A model generated the notes under the pieces. The model did not search any database and was not told the origin of the DNA. It saw only the letters and a list, made by a program, of their open reading frames with translations. Shown one piece after another: positions 55,740 through 64,000 of a stretch of 64,000 bases of DNA (position 1 is its first letter; the number at the start of each line of letters is the position of its first letter). Location: assembly GCF_003045775.1 (NCBI RefSeq), contig NZ_PXNS01000007.1, forward strand, positions 178,603 through 242,602. Direction: 5' to 3'. The DNA comes from Halomonas litopenaei. GTDB lineage: Bacteria > Pseudomonadota > Gammaproteobacteria > Pseudomonadales > Halomonadaceae. The position numbers and the translations under genes were made by a program.

Positions 55740-56794
55740 ATTTTTATTCATAGGCATGCTCATTTATCTTCCGCATGAGCACACCCAAATTGCAGCCTAT
55801 ACCTTTGAATTCTTACGTAATTTTCTCACTTTACAGCGGAGTAATTCGGGATAAAACGCGCATGCTCATCTTCAAAATGCGCATGCTCAAATTGGCTCTT
55901 CAGCGATTGCAAAGCCATTGATTGTCCGCAACTTTATAGCGCCGAGGCGTAATAAACACGCCCTCTGATGCATCACTTCGAGCATGCCTTTAAATTCTGT
56001 GCTGCATTTCGTATACACGAATGAATACCGCACGCAGAGAAACACCTACGCCATGTCACCGGGAGAAAGTCACACCTCCCCTTCACCTACAAACTACCGA
56101 CCAGGCACGCTACCGCCACGGCGGCCACAAGACATGACCACTCAGCGCGACGAACGCCGCTATGCGATCACAGGTACGGAAGGAGTTAAGGGCGGGTAAC
56201 CAAAAACGGCAGCACGCTGCCATACAGGCGGCAAGGCGCCTGTATTGAACGTCAGATTAGCGTTGGCTGGTCATCCCTTGGCCATAGACGGCTTTCCTAT
56301 CCCTGCGCATGATCGTTGTTTTCGTGCTCGTAGCGGCACTGTTTATTGCTTGGCATTGGCCATTAGCAGCAGAATAGACAAAAGATGTGAGGAATGGGAA
56401 CGAATTTACGCGTTTTTTGGCTTAAGTCTTACAAACTGTTGAATTTCGGAAACTGCTTTTTGGAAGCACTCGCTTGCATCAAAATCGGGGATAGAGATCT
56501 GATACTGATACGACTGCCCTGCCCAGCGCGAGCAAGCAATCACTCGCATATGGCGGATGGGTGGTATAGCTTGTTCACCTCAGCGCCAGGTAACCACGAT
56601 GCGTTTCTGATCCAGCACCGAACCTTGCCGCAATTGACGGGAACGACTCCGCGCGCCTGTGAGGCAACGCTTCCAGGTATCGCTACCAGGAAGCGTATTC
56701 ACGCCCAGCGCGGCAAGCGGGCCTGGGTTGCCATACTGAGCACCAAAACGAGCCAATATACGTGAACACGTCAGAATGAGCTGCGAGGCTTCAG
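55740..56794. other. Gene-poor stretch upstream of the cassette array
   Basis: No intact gene recognised in about 1 kb. It contains two 16-base direct repeats AAAA[C/T]GCGCATGCTCA at 55853-55868 and 55874-55889 (21-base period), an inverted pair TGCTCAT/ATGAGCA at 55757-55781, and a further GAGCATGC at 55980-55987. An intI gene would be expected here on the plus strand, but no frame resembles tyrosine recombinases. The lower half includes the broken minus-strand frame listed separately. Confidence 0.5.
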
Positions 56795-56834
56795 ATGGAT
56801 ACCCGTATACAGTTTCGCATCGATGAAGAGACAA
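56405..56834 (-). pseudogene. Possible broken gene, unknown
   Basis: A minus-strand frame (SQLILTCSRILARFGAQYGNPG...GVNTLPGSDTWKRCL...KRIVVTWR) meets TGA at 56580 and remains open in the same frame for about 55 more codons (GEQAIPPIRHMRVIACSR...SIPDFDASECFQKAVSEI) to a TAA at about 56405. Both halves read like protein, but no family is recognised, and overlapping plus-strand frames exist. Weak call. Confidence 0.3.
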
Positions 56835-57124
56835 AGCGCCTAGCCCAGCAGATGGCAGAGAGCCAGGGGCGTACGCTCAGTGGCGCCTGCAGGGAATTGG
56901 CAGAACAACTCGCCGAGCAACAGCGCCAAGCAACGTCACACCATGACTGGTTATCGCTTCAGGTCAAGCGAGCGTTTGACAGACTCGAAGCCGGTGCAGC
57001 GACCTTTGTCAATCATGAAACCGCAAAATCCCGGATGGCAGAACGAAAGTCACGGATCCGCGCCCGTGACCTTGCCCCGGTAATCGGCGATTCCATGGGA
57101 AGAAGAGGGTCTGACAAGGCGTGA
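56795..57124 (+). CDS. RelB/DinJ-family antitoxin
   Basis: 109 residues. The ribbon-helix-helix N-terminus MDTRIQFRIDEETKRLAQQM and QGRTLSGACRELAEQLAE match RelB/DinJ antitoxins, and ETAKSRMAERKSRIRAR fits the toxin-binding part. The final APVIGDSMGRRGSDKA appears to run into the degenerate toxin start, so the natural end may have changed. The partner toxin downstream is disrupted. Confidence 0.82.
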   Translation: MDTRIQFRIDEETKRLAQQMAESQGRTLSGACRELAEQLAEQQRQATSHHDWLSLQVKRAFDRLEAGAATFVNHETAKSRMAERKSRIRARDLAPVIGDSMGRRGSDKA

Positions 57125-57368
57125 AGCCATTTTCGACTTTCTCTACCAGTTCAATCCTGTGGTCGCCGAACGGACTGATGGCCAGATTGAGGAAAGGGCA
57201 GAACTGCTGATGCTGCAACCGCTACTCGGCGTAGAGCGCCAAGGTATTCCTGGTCGCTTGCTGATCCTTCCGGAAGTATCGCTTCTGATCTCCTATCAGT
57301 TGGCAGGCTCAGATATCCGGATCATGCGGGTCCTTCACCAAAAGCAGCAATTCCCGCCCGCCGATTGA
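57087..57368 (+). pseudogene. RelE/ParE-like toxin remnant, 5' end disrupted
   Basis: Reads (no start) IPWEEEGLTRREAIFDFLYQFN, PVVAERTDGQIEERAELL, LGVERQGIPGRLLILPEVSL, SYQLAGSDIRIMRVLHQ, a RelE/ParE toxin from near its N-terminus to its end. A TAA lies four codons before the Trp in this frame and no start codon precedes it; PVI, the likely native beginning, is in the antitoxin frame, so a small insertion or deletion near 57078-57090 broke the start. A GTG at 57159 would give only the last 69 residues. Confidence 0.75.
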
Positions 57369-57567
57369 CGGCTAATCACTCTCTGACCGCAAAGGCTCGA
57401 AGCGGACGTAGCTTCTTGGCTCGGCTGATGGACGGAGTCAGCCGGCCCCTCCCCTTCGCTCGATATCCGTTAAGCGTCATTACCTCACCTGCTCTGCATC
57501 CTGCCCATCAGTGTCTCGCTATCACGCCCTTGGCTGGCCGGCGTCGCCTGCCGCACTGGCTCATCTA

Positions 57568-58278
57568 CTAGCCGCTCTCGGTGTCGACATCGGCGAGGGG
57601 CTGGTCCCCGGCCGCGGGGTTGGCGTACTTCATCCAGGTCTTGCCGAGGTGGTTGCGCAGTTCGTTGCCGACCTGCTTGCCGTCGCGGGCTTCCAGGGCG
57701 GCCATGATGGCTTCGTGCTCGTCCATGGCCACGGACCACTTCTCGTTTTTCAGGTTGGAAAGATAGCGCACGCGGTAGAGCTGTCGGCTAAGTGTGGCGT
57801 GGATCTCGATCAGGGAGTTGTTGCCGGAGAGCGAGACGATGCGGTTGTGGATCGCCTGGTTCAGGCGAAAGTAGTTCTGCCGGTCGCGACGCAGGAAAGC
57901 GGCCTTCATCTCGAAGTGCAGGGCCTGCAGCTCGGCGATGTCGTCGTCGCTGGCATTGGCGCAGCAGAGCTCCGCGGCTGACTGCTCCAGTACGCTCAGC
58001 ACGTAGGCCTTTTCCTGCACGTCCTGGGGGCTGACGTCGGCGACCACCGCACCCCGTCGCGGGGAGATGACCACCAACCCCTCCGCCGCGAGGATCTTGA
58101 ACGCCTCGCGCATGGGGGTGCGCGAGACGTCCAGCTCTTCGGCCAGCTTGCGCTCGGGCAGCCGCTGCCCGGGCTGGAAGTGATCCATCACGATATGTTC
58201 ACGCAGGTAATTGGCGACCTTCTCCACCAGTCCTTCGCGTGCGTCCACTGCCGCTTCGTCCATCGTTAATGCCGTCAT
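57568..58278 (-). CDS. GntR-family regulator with FCD ligand domain
   Basis: 236 residues. Winged helix (VANYLREHIVMDHFQPGQ, LPERKLAEELDVSRTPMREAF) and an FCD effector domain with probable metal/ligand histidines (LNQAIHNRIVSLSGN, DEHEAIMAAL, LRNHLGKT). Divergent from the SAF-oxidoreductase/tctCBA operon, which it probably controls through the TGG-ATACC palindromes between them. The ligand is likely the transported organic acid or its breakdown product. Confidence 0.88.
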   Translation of the reverse strand: MTALTMDEAAVDAREGLVEKVANYLREHIVMDHFQPGQRLPERKLAEELDVSRTPMREAFKILAAEGLVVISPRRGAVVADVSPQDVQEKAYVLSVLEQSAAELCCANASDDDIAELQALHFEMKAAFLRRDRQNYFRLNQAIHNRIVSLSGNNSLIEIHATLSRQLYRVRYLSNLKNEKWSVAMDEHEAIMAALEARDGKQVGNELRNHLGKTWMKYANPAAGDQPLADVDTESG

Positions 58279-58298
58279 GGTCTTCGATGCCTAAAGAA

Positions 58299-58308
58299 TG
58301 GCATACCG
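58299..58308. promoter_or_regulatory. Operator candidate O1 (TGGCATACCG)
   Basis: Near-palindrome 20 bases before the regulator start, of the TNGTATACNA type bound by FCD-GntR proteins. Confidence 0.5.
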
Positions 58309-58434
58309 TTTTTTGGCGGGCAAACATTTACGCGGTTTGTCTCACTGCACTTATTCGTTGTTATTCAATGATATAACGCACATCTTTTGCCTTATGCGAC
58401 CAAGGTCTATGCCCCAATCGTTTGACCATCAAAA

Positions 58435-58444
58435 TGGTATACCA
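58435..58444. promoter_or_regulatory. Operator candidate O2 (TGGTATACCA)
   Basis: Perfect 10-base palindrome 121 bases before the oxidoreductase start, matching the FCD-GntR operator type. Confidence 0.65.
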
Positions 58445-58565
58445 CTACATTTCTCTGCATCTTGATCCCGCCCGATCCTTCCAGACCGAGGCCTTCAACC
58501 CGCTCAGGCAGCCCCCGGCAACGCGCCATCGGTGGGCCAGGCCAGCACGGAGACGCTCTACGACC

Positions 58566-59975
58566 ATGAACTACCTTCACCACTTTGATACCGCCACCAA
58601 CGTCGAGGCATGCGTCGCGGGCGCTGGCGATTTCGGTCGCGGCATCCTCCGTCAGGCCCAGCAGATGCCCGGCATGAACGCACGTATCGCGGTGGACATT
58701 AGCGCCGAGACGGCCGCCCAGGCGTTCGAGAAGGCCGGCATTCCGGCCTCGCAGATCGCGGTATGCCAAACACAGGACGAGGCAAGCGACGCCTGGCAGG
58801 CAGGCAAGTTTGTCGCCTGTGGCGATCTCGAAGTGGTCAAGCACCTGGATTTCGACATCCTGGTGGAAAGTACTGGTATACCAAACGCCGGTGCCACCCA
58901 CGCGGCCAGTGCACTCAAGGCCGGCAAGCATGTAGGCATCGCCACCAAGGAAACCGAATCGGTGGTCGGTCCCTACCTGACCCGCCTGGGCAACCGCCAT
59001 GGTCGCCTGTTCACTCCGCTGGACGGTGATCAACCGAGTCTGTTGATCGGCCTGGTGACCTGGGCCCAGACGCTGGGCTTCGAGATCATCGCCGCCGGCA
59101 AGAGCAGCGAATACGACTTTGTCTGGGACGAGGCGGATCAGGCGATCTGTTGCAACGGCACCCGCTTCGACGCCCCGGACATGGCCGACCTGTGGACACT
59201 GCCCGAGGGCGACGAGCGCAGCGTGGTGCGCGCCCGTGGCGAGCACCTGAGCGCCATTCCGCAGATCTCCGCACCGGACCTGTGCGAGATGACCAATGTC
59301 GCCAACGCCACCGGCCTCACCCCCGACCACCCTGCCTTCCACGCCCTGGTGCTGCGTACCCATGAGGTGCCGACCCTGCTGGATCTGGAAGGCAACGGCG
59401 GCGTGCTCTCCGGCACGGGGCGTCTGGAGGTGTTCAACTGCCTGCGACGCCCGGACGAGCTGAGCTTCGCCGGTGGCGTCTTCGTGGTGGTGCGCTGCGA
59501 GGATGCACACGCCTGGGAGGTACTGGACGGCAAGGGCCATATCCTGAGTCGCAGCAAGAAAAGCGCCATGGTCTACCTGCCGCGCCACCTGCTGGGCCTT
59601 GAAGCGCCGATCTCGCTGCTCGACGCCGTGCTCAAGGGCCTGCCCTCCGGCGGCGGCCAGGCCACCCGCCCGGCGGTGGACCTGGTCGCCCGCGCCACGG
59701 TGTCACTCAGCAAGGGGCAGGAACTCGAGATGAAGGGCCACCATCGCCACATCGCCGGCCTTAAGCCGGAGGTGCACCCCGCCGCTGCGCTGGTCGATGC
59801 TACCCCGGTACCCTTCTATCTGCTGCCCGGCGCCGTCCTTAAGCGCGATGTGGCTGCAGGACAGTTGATCAGCGTGGCCGACGTGCAGCTGCCGGACTCC
59901 ACCTTGCTCCACCTTCGCCGCGAGCAGGACGCGATGTTCTTCTCCACCGCCGAATCTTCCTCCGAACCGGCCTGA
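58566..59975 (+). CDS. SAF-domain NAD(P)-dependent oxidoreductase (homoserine-dehydrogenase-like)
   Basis: 469 residues. N-terminal Rossmann fold (CVAGAGDFGRGILRQAQQ, STGIPNAGATHAASALKAGKHV with TKETESVVGP) and a C-terminal SAF domain (about 385-455, PFYLLPGAVLKRDVAAGQLI). This family is annotated as homoserine dehydrogenase-like and occurs in sugar-acid and other carbon catabolic clusters; its true substrate here is unknown. The start is ATG 58566; the upstream open frame is leader. The next gene in the operon is tctC, 76 bases on. Confidence 0.82.
   Translation: MNYLHHFDTATNVEACVAGAGDFGRGILRQAQQMPGMNARIAVDISAETAAQAFEKAGIPASQIAVCQTQDEASDAWQAGKFVACGDLEVVKHLDFDILVESTGIPNAGATHAASALKAGKHVGIATKETESVVGPYLTRLGNRHGRLFTPLDGDQPSLLIGLVTWAQTLGFEIIAAGKSSEYDFVWDEADQAICCNGTRFDAPDMADLWTLPEGDERSVVRARGEHLSAIPQISAPDLCEMTNVANATGLTPDHPAFHALVLRTHEVPTLLDLEGNGGVLSGTGRLEVFNCLRRPDELSFAGGVFVVVRCEDAHAWEVLDGKGHILSRSKKSAMVYLPRHLLGLEAPISLLDAVLKGLPSGGGQATRPAVDLVARATVSLSKGQELEMKGHHRHIAGLKPEVHPAAALVDATPVPFYLLPGAVLKRDVAAGQLISVADVQLPDSTLLHLRREQDAMFFSTAESSSEPA
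58874..58883. promoter_or_regulatory. Intragenic operator candidate O3 (TGGTATACCA)
   Basis: Same 10-base palindrome as O2, inside the oxidoreductase gene 439 bases downstream; could support DNA looping or be chance. Confidence 0.35.
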
Positions 59976-60051
59976 CGTCATGTCGGGCCACCTGGCAACC
60001 AATGGGCATCTGCCCATGCTCAACCACAACAACCACCCCCAGGAGAACGCC

Positions 60052-61020
60052 ATGATCACCCGAAACGCGATCATCACCGCCAGCGCCCTCGGCCTGTCGC
60101 TCGTCGTTGCGAGCCCCGCCGCGCTGTCCGCCGACGAGGCGGCCGACTTCCCCTCCAAGCCGCTGCAGTTCCTGGTCGCCGCCGGCGCCGGTGGCGGCAC
60201 CGATAACTTTGCGCGCACCATCAAGCCGCTGCTTGAAGAGGCCATGGACACCCGCGTGACGGTGGTCAATCTGCCGTCTGCCTCCGGCGCCCTGGCCCAC
60301 CAGCGTACCGCCAACGGCGACGCCGACGGCCACACCCTGGACTTCGCCTCCTCGACCCTGGTCACCTCGCTTGCCGCCGGCCAGAACCCCACCGGCCTCG
60401 ACCAGCTCACCCCGGTGGCGCGTATGCAATCCGACGTGATGACGCTGATCGTCGATCCGGACAAGTACGCCGACTTCGACGCCTTCATGGAGCACGCCAA
60501 GGCCAACCCGGGTCAGGTCATCATCGGCGGCACCCACGCGGCCAGCCCCGACCGCATGGCCTTCCTGTCGTTCCGTGACGCCACCGGCCTGGACATCAGC
60601 TTCATCCCCTACGACGAGGAAGGCAGCGTCGCCGCCAACGTCATGGGCGGCAATATCGATGGCCTGTTCGGTGAGATCAGCTCGGTGCTGAGCTACATGG
60701 AATCCGGCGAGATGATGCCGATCCTGGTGTTCGCCGAAGAGCGTCTGGAGAACTTCCCGGACATCCCCACCACCGTCGAGAACGGCTGGGACCTGACCGA
60801 CGGCAACGAGCGCGGCATCTTCGTCCACGCCGACACCCCGGACGCCATCGTCGAGAAGCTCGAGTCCACGCTGAAGAGCGTCTACGACTCCGAGACCTAC
60901 CAGGAGTACGAAGAGCGGGTGAACCTGCACTACCGCGAGGGCTGGCTGGGTAGCGACGACTACCGCGAGAAGCTCGAGCAGAACCTGGAACTCTACACGC
61001 GGCTTCTGGAAAACACCTGA
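60052..61020 (+). CDS. tctC: TctC-type periplasmic binding protein
   Basis: 322-residue solute receptor of a tripartite tricarboxylate transporter. Signal peptide (IITASALGLSLVVASPAALSA), then FPSKPLQFLVAAGAGGGTDNFAR, typical of the family, and GGTHAASPDRMAF in the binding cleft. AGGAGAACGCC precedes ATG 60052. Ligand unknown, probably an organic acid. Confidence 0.9.
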   Translation: MITRNAIITASALGLSLVVASPAALSADEAADFPSKPLQFLVAAGAGGGTDNFARTIKPLLEEAMDTRVTVVNLPSASGALAHQRTANGDADGHTLDFASSTLVTSLAAGQNPTGLDQLTPVARMQSDVMTLIVDPDKYADFDAFMEHAKANPGQVIIGGTHAASPDRMAFLSFRDATGLDISFIPYDEEGSVAANVMGGNIDGLFGEISSVLSYMESGEMMPILVFAEERLENFPDIPTTVENGWDLTDGNERGIFVHADTPDAIVEKLESTLKSVYDSETYQEYEERVNLHYREGWLGSDDYREKLEQNLELYTRLLENT

Positions 61021-61112
61021 TCCCGTGGACTGGCGGGCCGGGTACTCCCCGGCCCCTCACCTTGCGCTGACGGGACTCGCTCCCGCTGGCCCGCCGTGAA
61101 CCGAGCCTCACC

Positions 61113-61682
61113 ATGCATACCAAGTTCACCGTCTTTGCCGTCCTGTTGCTGGTACTGGCCGCCGTCACCCTGGTGCCGACGCTTGATTTCCCGAGCTCCG
61201 AGGACGTCTCGACCTTTATCGGCCCGCGCCTGTGGCCGCTGTCGCTGTTGCTCCTGCTGATTGTGCTGTCGGCGACCCTGCTGGTCTCCACCCGCATGAG
61301 CCAGGCCAAGGAGCGTGCCAGCGACGCCGAGGCCAAGGCCGCGATGGCGAAAAACCCCGCGACTGAACCCGGCCAACAGGCTGACGCCGGCCAGGACAGC
61401 GCCACCGACAACGTCACCGACAGCACCACCGAAGCCGCTGGCGTTGCTCTTAACCCTGGGTTTCTTGCCGCCAACCGCCACTGGTGGCTGATGGGTACCA
61501 CCGTTGCCTACACCCTGCTGATGCCGGCCATCGGTTTTTTGCTGGCCACCGTGATCTTCACCCTGGCCTGCACCTTGCTGCTTGGCGCGCGCCACTGGGC
61601 GGCCCTGCTTGCCACCGTGGTCATCGCCGTTGCGCTGATCCAGGGCGTGTTCTCCACCCTGCTGGGCATCCCCTTGCCATGA
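61113..61682 (+). CDS. tctB: TctB-type small membrane subunit
   Basis: 189 residues with four membrane helices in two pairs. The cytoplasmic loop between the pairs (about 68-122) is a long polar, Ala/Asp/Thr-rich stretch, larger than the core family needs. Contains the PSSEDVSTFIGPRLWP periplasmic/edge motif. Lies 92 bases after tctC and 46 bases before tctA. Confidence 0.85.
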   Translation: MHTKFTVFAVLLLVLAAVTLVPTLDFPSSEDVSTFIGPRLWPLSLLLLLIVLSATLLVSTRMSQAKERASDAEAKAAMAKNPATEPGQQADAGQDSATDNVTDSTTEAAGVALNPGFLAANRHWWLMGTTVAYTLLMPAIGFLLATVIFTLACTLLLGARHWAALLATVVIAVALIQGVFSTLLGIPLP

Positions 61683-61728
61683 CACCCAGCCGGTACGATT
61701 TTCCACCAGTATTTCGCGGGAGCTGACG

Positions 61729-63222
61729 ATGCTGGAGAGTTTTCTCAGTGGGCTAGGCGTGGTCTTCCAGCCCATGAACCTGTTGATCCTGACCTCGGCC
61801 GTGTTTATCGGCTTTATCGGTGGTGCGCTGCCGGGCATCAGCGGCGTGATCCTGGTGGTCATCCTGCTGCCGGTCACCTACGGCATGGAGCCCACCCAGG
61901 CGTTCATGCTGCTGACCGCCATCTACGGCTCCACCGTCTTCTCGGGGCTGATCACCGCCATCCTCTATCGCGCCCCGGGCACCCCGGAGGCGGTGATGAC
62001 GGCCTTCGACGGCTATCCCATGACCCAGCAGGGCGAGGCCGGCAAGGCGCTGGGCATCGGTGTGCTGAGCTCCGCGGTGGGCGGGCTGGTCGGCACCATC
62101 GCGCTGATCATCTTCACCCCGATGCTGGCCTCGGTGGCGCTGAAGTTCTCCTCCCCCGAGTACTTTGCACTCGCCATCCTCGGCCTGACCGTGGTGGCCT
62201 CCCTCGGTGGCCGGCTGATCCTCGGCTTGATCGGTGCCACCCTGGGCCTGTTGATCGCTACTATCGGCATCGACCCGCTCACCGGCACCAGCCGCTACAC
62301 CTTTGACAACCTCAACCTGGCCGAGGGGGTCGGGCTGATTCCGGTCATCGTCGGTCTGTTTGCGGTGTCCGAGGTGATGAAGCGCTCCCTGAGCCGTGAC
62401 GCTGAACAGCCGCTGACCAAGGTCAAGATCAAGATCTTCGACGCCCCCATCCTGAAGAAGATCGGCGTCACCCTGTCACGCTCATCCATCCTTGGCGTCA
62501 TCATCGGCATCTTGCCGGGCATCGGCGCCAGCACCGCCGCCATGGTCAGCTACAGCGAGACTGTGCGCTGGTCCAAGCACCCGGAGAAGTTCGGCAAGGG
62601 CGCACCGGAAGGTATCGCTGCACCGGAGGCCGCCAACAACGCCGCCGCCATGGGCGCCCTGGTGCCGCTGTTCGCGCTCGGTATTCCGGGAAGCGGTACT
62701 ACCGCGATCATCCTCGGCGCCTTCATCATGCACGGCCTGCAGCCGGGGCCGATGTTCATGCTGACCTCGAGCGACCTGATCTACGCGGTGTTCGCTGGGC
62801 TATTCGTGGTGAACTTCATGATCCTGGCGTTCTCCAAGCCGTTCATCAAACTGTTCACCCGGCTGCTTAACGTGCCCTACTCGGCGCTGGGCCCGATCAT
62901 CCTGATGTGCTGCATCGTCGGTACCTACTCGGTGCGCAACTCGATGTTCGATGTCTGGCTGATGCTTGGCTTCGGTGTGCTCGGCTTCCTCTTGGAGAAG
63001 ATCAAGTTCCCGCTGGTCTCGATCATTCTTGGCCTGGTGCTCGGCCCCATCGCCGAGAGCGAACTGCGTCGCTCGCTGGCCATGTCACAGGGCGATCTCG
63101 GTATCTTCTTCTCGCGTCCGATCAGCGCAAGCCTGATCGCCATCGCCGTGCTGCTTCTGGGCACCACCATCGTCATTGCCCTGCGCAAGCGAGCGAGGAT
63201 CCGGGCCGCTGCGATGGGCTGA
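61729..63222 (+). CDS. tctA: TctA-type large membrane subunit
   Basis: 497-residue permease with about 12 membrane helices. Two conserved glycine-rich repeats mark the family: GALPGISGVILVVILLPVTYGM and GILPGIGASTAAMVSYSE, plus GIPGSGTTAIILGAF. Last gene of the oxidoreductase-tctCBA operon, followed by a strong terminator. Confidence 0.93.
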   Translation: MLESFLSGLGVVFQPMNLLILTSAVFIGFIGGALPGISGVILVVILLPVTYGMEPTQAFMLLTAIYGSTVFSGLITAILYRAPGTPEAVMTAFDGYPMTQQGEAGKALGIGVLSSAVGGLVGTIALIIFTPMLASVALKFSSPEYFALAILGLTVVASLGGRLILGLIGATLGLLIATIGIDPLTGTSRYTFDNLNLAEGVGLIPVIVGLFAVSEVMKRSLSRDAEQPLTKVKIKIFDAPILKKIGVTLSRSSILGVIIGILPGIGASTAAMVSYSETVRWSKHPEKFGKGAPEGIAAPEAANNAAAMGALVPLFALGIPGSGTTAIILGAFIMHGLQPGPMFMLTSSDLIYAVFAGLFVVNFMILAFSKPFIKLFTRLLNVPYSALGPIILMCCIVGTYSVRNSMFDVWLMLGFGVLGFLLEKIKFPLVSIILGLVLGPIAESELRRSLAMSQGDLGIFFSRPISASLIAIAVLLLGTTIVIALRKRARIRAAAMG

Positions 63223-63277
63223 GGTGATAAAGCCACACACTGGCTAACCACCAGCATCCTCCCCACGCAGAAACGAC

Positions 63278-63320
63278 ATCGCCCTCGCTGCCGATCAGGC
63301 AACGAGGGCGATTTTTTTTG
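63278..63320 (+). terminator. Intrinsic terminator after tctA
   Basis: Stem ATCGCCCTCG / CGAGGGCGAT with an inner TGCC/GGCA pairing, followed by eight Ts. Confidence 0.93.
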
Positions 63321-63417
63321 CTGAATCATACGCGGGTGCCAACAACGCTACCTGAGTCGCGCGGCCTGACGGCCAGATGCCCATCTTGTCCTAAGCTTAT
63401 CCAACAGGAGGTGGCCG

Positions 63418-63660
63418 ATGACTACAGTAACCGTCGAGAATGCTCGCGCTGAGCTCGAAGCCTTGATCGACAAGGCATTGGAAAGCCACGAACCTATTTT
63501 CATCACCGGTAGAAGAGGTGACGCCGTCTTGCTGGCGGAAGATGACTGGCGTGCCATCCTAGAAAGCCTCCACCTGGCTTCCCTACCTGCCATGGGCGAA
63601 TCGATCAGGGAAGGGCTGGAAACCGATCTCGGCCAGTGCGAGCGAGAACTAAAATGGTGA
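63418..63660 (+). CDS. YefM/Phd-family antitoxin (orphan)
   Basis: 80 residues, TVTVENARAELEALIDKAL, ITGRRGDAVLLAEDDWRAI and LESLHLASLPAMGESIREG: a complete YefM antitoxin. CAGGAGGTGGCCG gives a strong ribosome site. Its end overlaps the remnant start of the toxin gene, as in intact yefM-yoeB pairs. Confidence 0.9.
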   Translation: MTTVTVENARAELEALIDKALESHEPIFITGRRGDAVLLAEDDWRAILESLHLASLPAMGESIREGLETDLGQCERELKW

Positions 63661-63677
63661 CTTGGCAGACAGGCTAG
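63654..63677 (+). pseudogene. YoeB-like toxin stub
   Basis: ATG inside the antitoxin stop region opens MVTWQTG then TAG. MVTWQ resembles the first residues of YoeB-type toxins and sits at the expected overlapping position, but nothing YoeB-like follows. Confidence 0.5.
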
Positions 63678-63861
63678 AGAGAACGCTTCGCCCCGAGTGC
63701 AAACTTTCTGCGACACCGCTTTTTACGCCCAGGCATCGCAAGCCTCAGGAAGAGTGCGGCAGAAAAACGCAAAGCATGAAGCGTATCCTGGGACGGAAAT
63801 CCCGGATAATTTCAATAAAGAGAAGAGACGGCAGGAAAGGGAAAACACCAAAAATCAGCAC

Positions 63862-63937
63862 TGGCTCCCCGAACAGGACTCGAACCTGTGACCCAATGAT
63901 TAACAGTCATTTGCTCTACCAACTGAGCTATCGGGGA
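63862..63937 (-). tRNA. tRNA-Asn (anticodon GTT)
   Basis: 76 bases with encoded CCA on the minus strand. Acceptor TCCCCGA pairs with TCGGGGA, anticodon loop CTGTTAA, T arm CAGGTTCGAGTCCTG. Confidence 0.96.
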
Positions 63938-64000
63938 ACAACAATGTGCAGTACTTCAAGCTAGGCGACAATGTCAGTAATGCTGCAAGGCCAGATGGCT

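Noticed and set aside
55740..56794. Integron integrase upstream of the array
   Set aside because: No frame on either strand shows tyrosine-recombinase motifs, so the array is called integrase-less within the window.
63662..63964. 100-codon plus-strand frame at the window end
   Set aside because: It runs through tRNA-Asn in antisense; the SNRTRTCDPMINSH part is the well-known translated tRNA artefact.

Overview
The window is a high-GC gammaproteobacterial chromosome segment, most likely from Halomonas or a close relative. The reasons are the housekeeping order hemA-prfA-prmC and TPR lipoprotein-lolB-ispE-tRNA-Gln-prs-rplY-pth-ychF (the Pseudomonas/Halomonas arrangement), a polyamine-type transporter and oxidase block, and an ectoine-synthase-like gene. 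The genus is inferred; no rRNA or other species marker is present.

Layout. 1-3.2 kb: putrescine-oxidase-like flavoprotein and ABC transporter genes (cut at base 1). 3.6-9.3 kb, minus strand: hemA-prfA-prmC, then lrp-moeB-lysR as a tightly packed trio. 9.4-16.8 kb, plus strand: TPR-lolB-ispE-tRNA-Gln-prs-rplY-pth-ychF. 17-19.9 kb: DUF4336 protein, then a membrane-anchored glutamate-synthase-like flavoprotein overlapping an orphan EctC-like gene. 19.9-25.6 kb, minus: the mutasome operon imuA-imuB-dnaE2 behind a near-consensus LexA box and a repeat-filled leader.

25.8-43.4 kb: a complete uptake [NiFe]-hydrogenase locus. hypFCDE runs on the plus strand. Convergent to it run hupS-hupL-hupC, a terminator hairpin, hupD-hupF-hupG-hupH-(rubredoxin-HupJ)-hupK-hypA-hypB and a HoxA-type NtrC-family activator. 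The small subunit has the six proximal-cluster cysteines of oxygen-tolerant enzymes, and a perfect -24/-12 sigma-54 promoter lies upstream of hupS. Together these form a membrane-bound enzyme feeding electrons from H2 to the quinone pool, plus its full maturation set. tRNA-Met, apeB and prc follow.

47.3-57.4 kb is an AT-rich accessory region. Its core (48229-55739) is a row of seven integron gene cassettes with seven attC sites and no integrase in the window (CALIN-type). All seven cassettes pass an internal test: the outer R'' box of each attC is complementary to the first bases of the same cassette. Cargo includes an 868-residue zinc-hook ATPase (defence candidate), a DUF413 protein, membrane-anchored unknown proteins and a HigBA-type pair. 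In and around this region four toxin-antitoxin modules keep an intact antitoxin while the toxin is destroyed: ccdB by frameshift, higB by nonsense codon, relE by 5' disruption, yoeB reduced to a stub. The first cassette gene also has an in-frame stop.

57.5-63.3 kb: a FadR/FCD-type GntR regulator divergent from a SAF-domain oxidoreductase and a TctCBA tripartite transporter, with palindromic operator candidates. The window ends with an orphan YefM-like antitoxin and tRNA-Asn.
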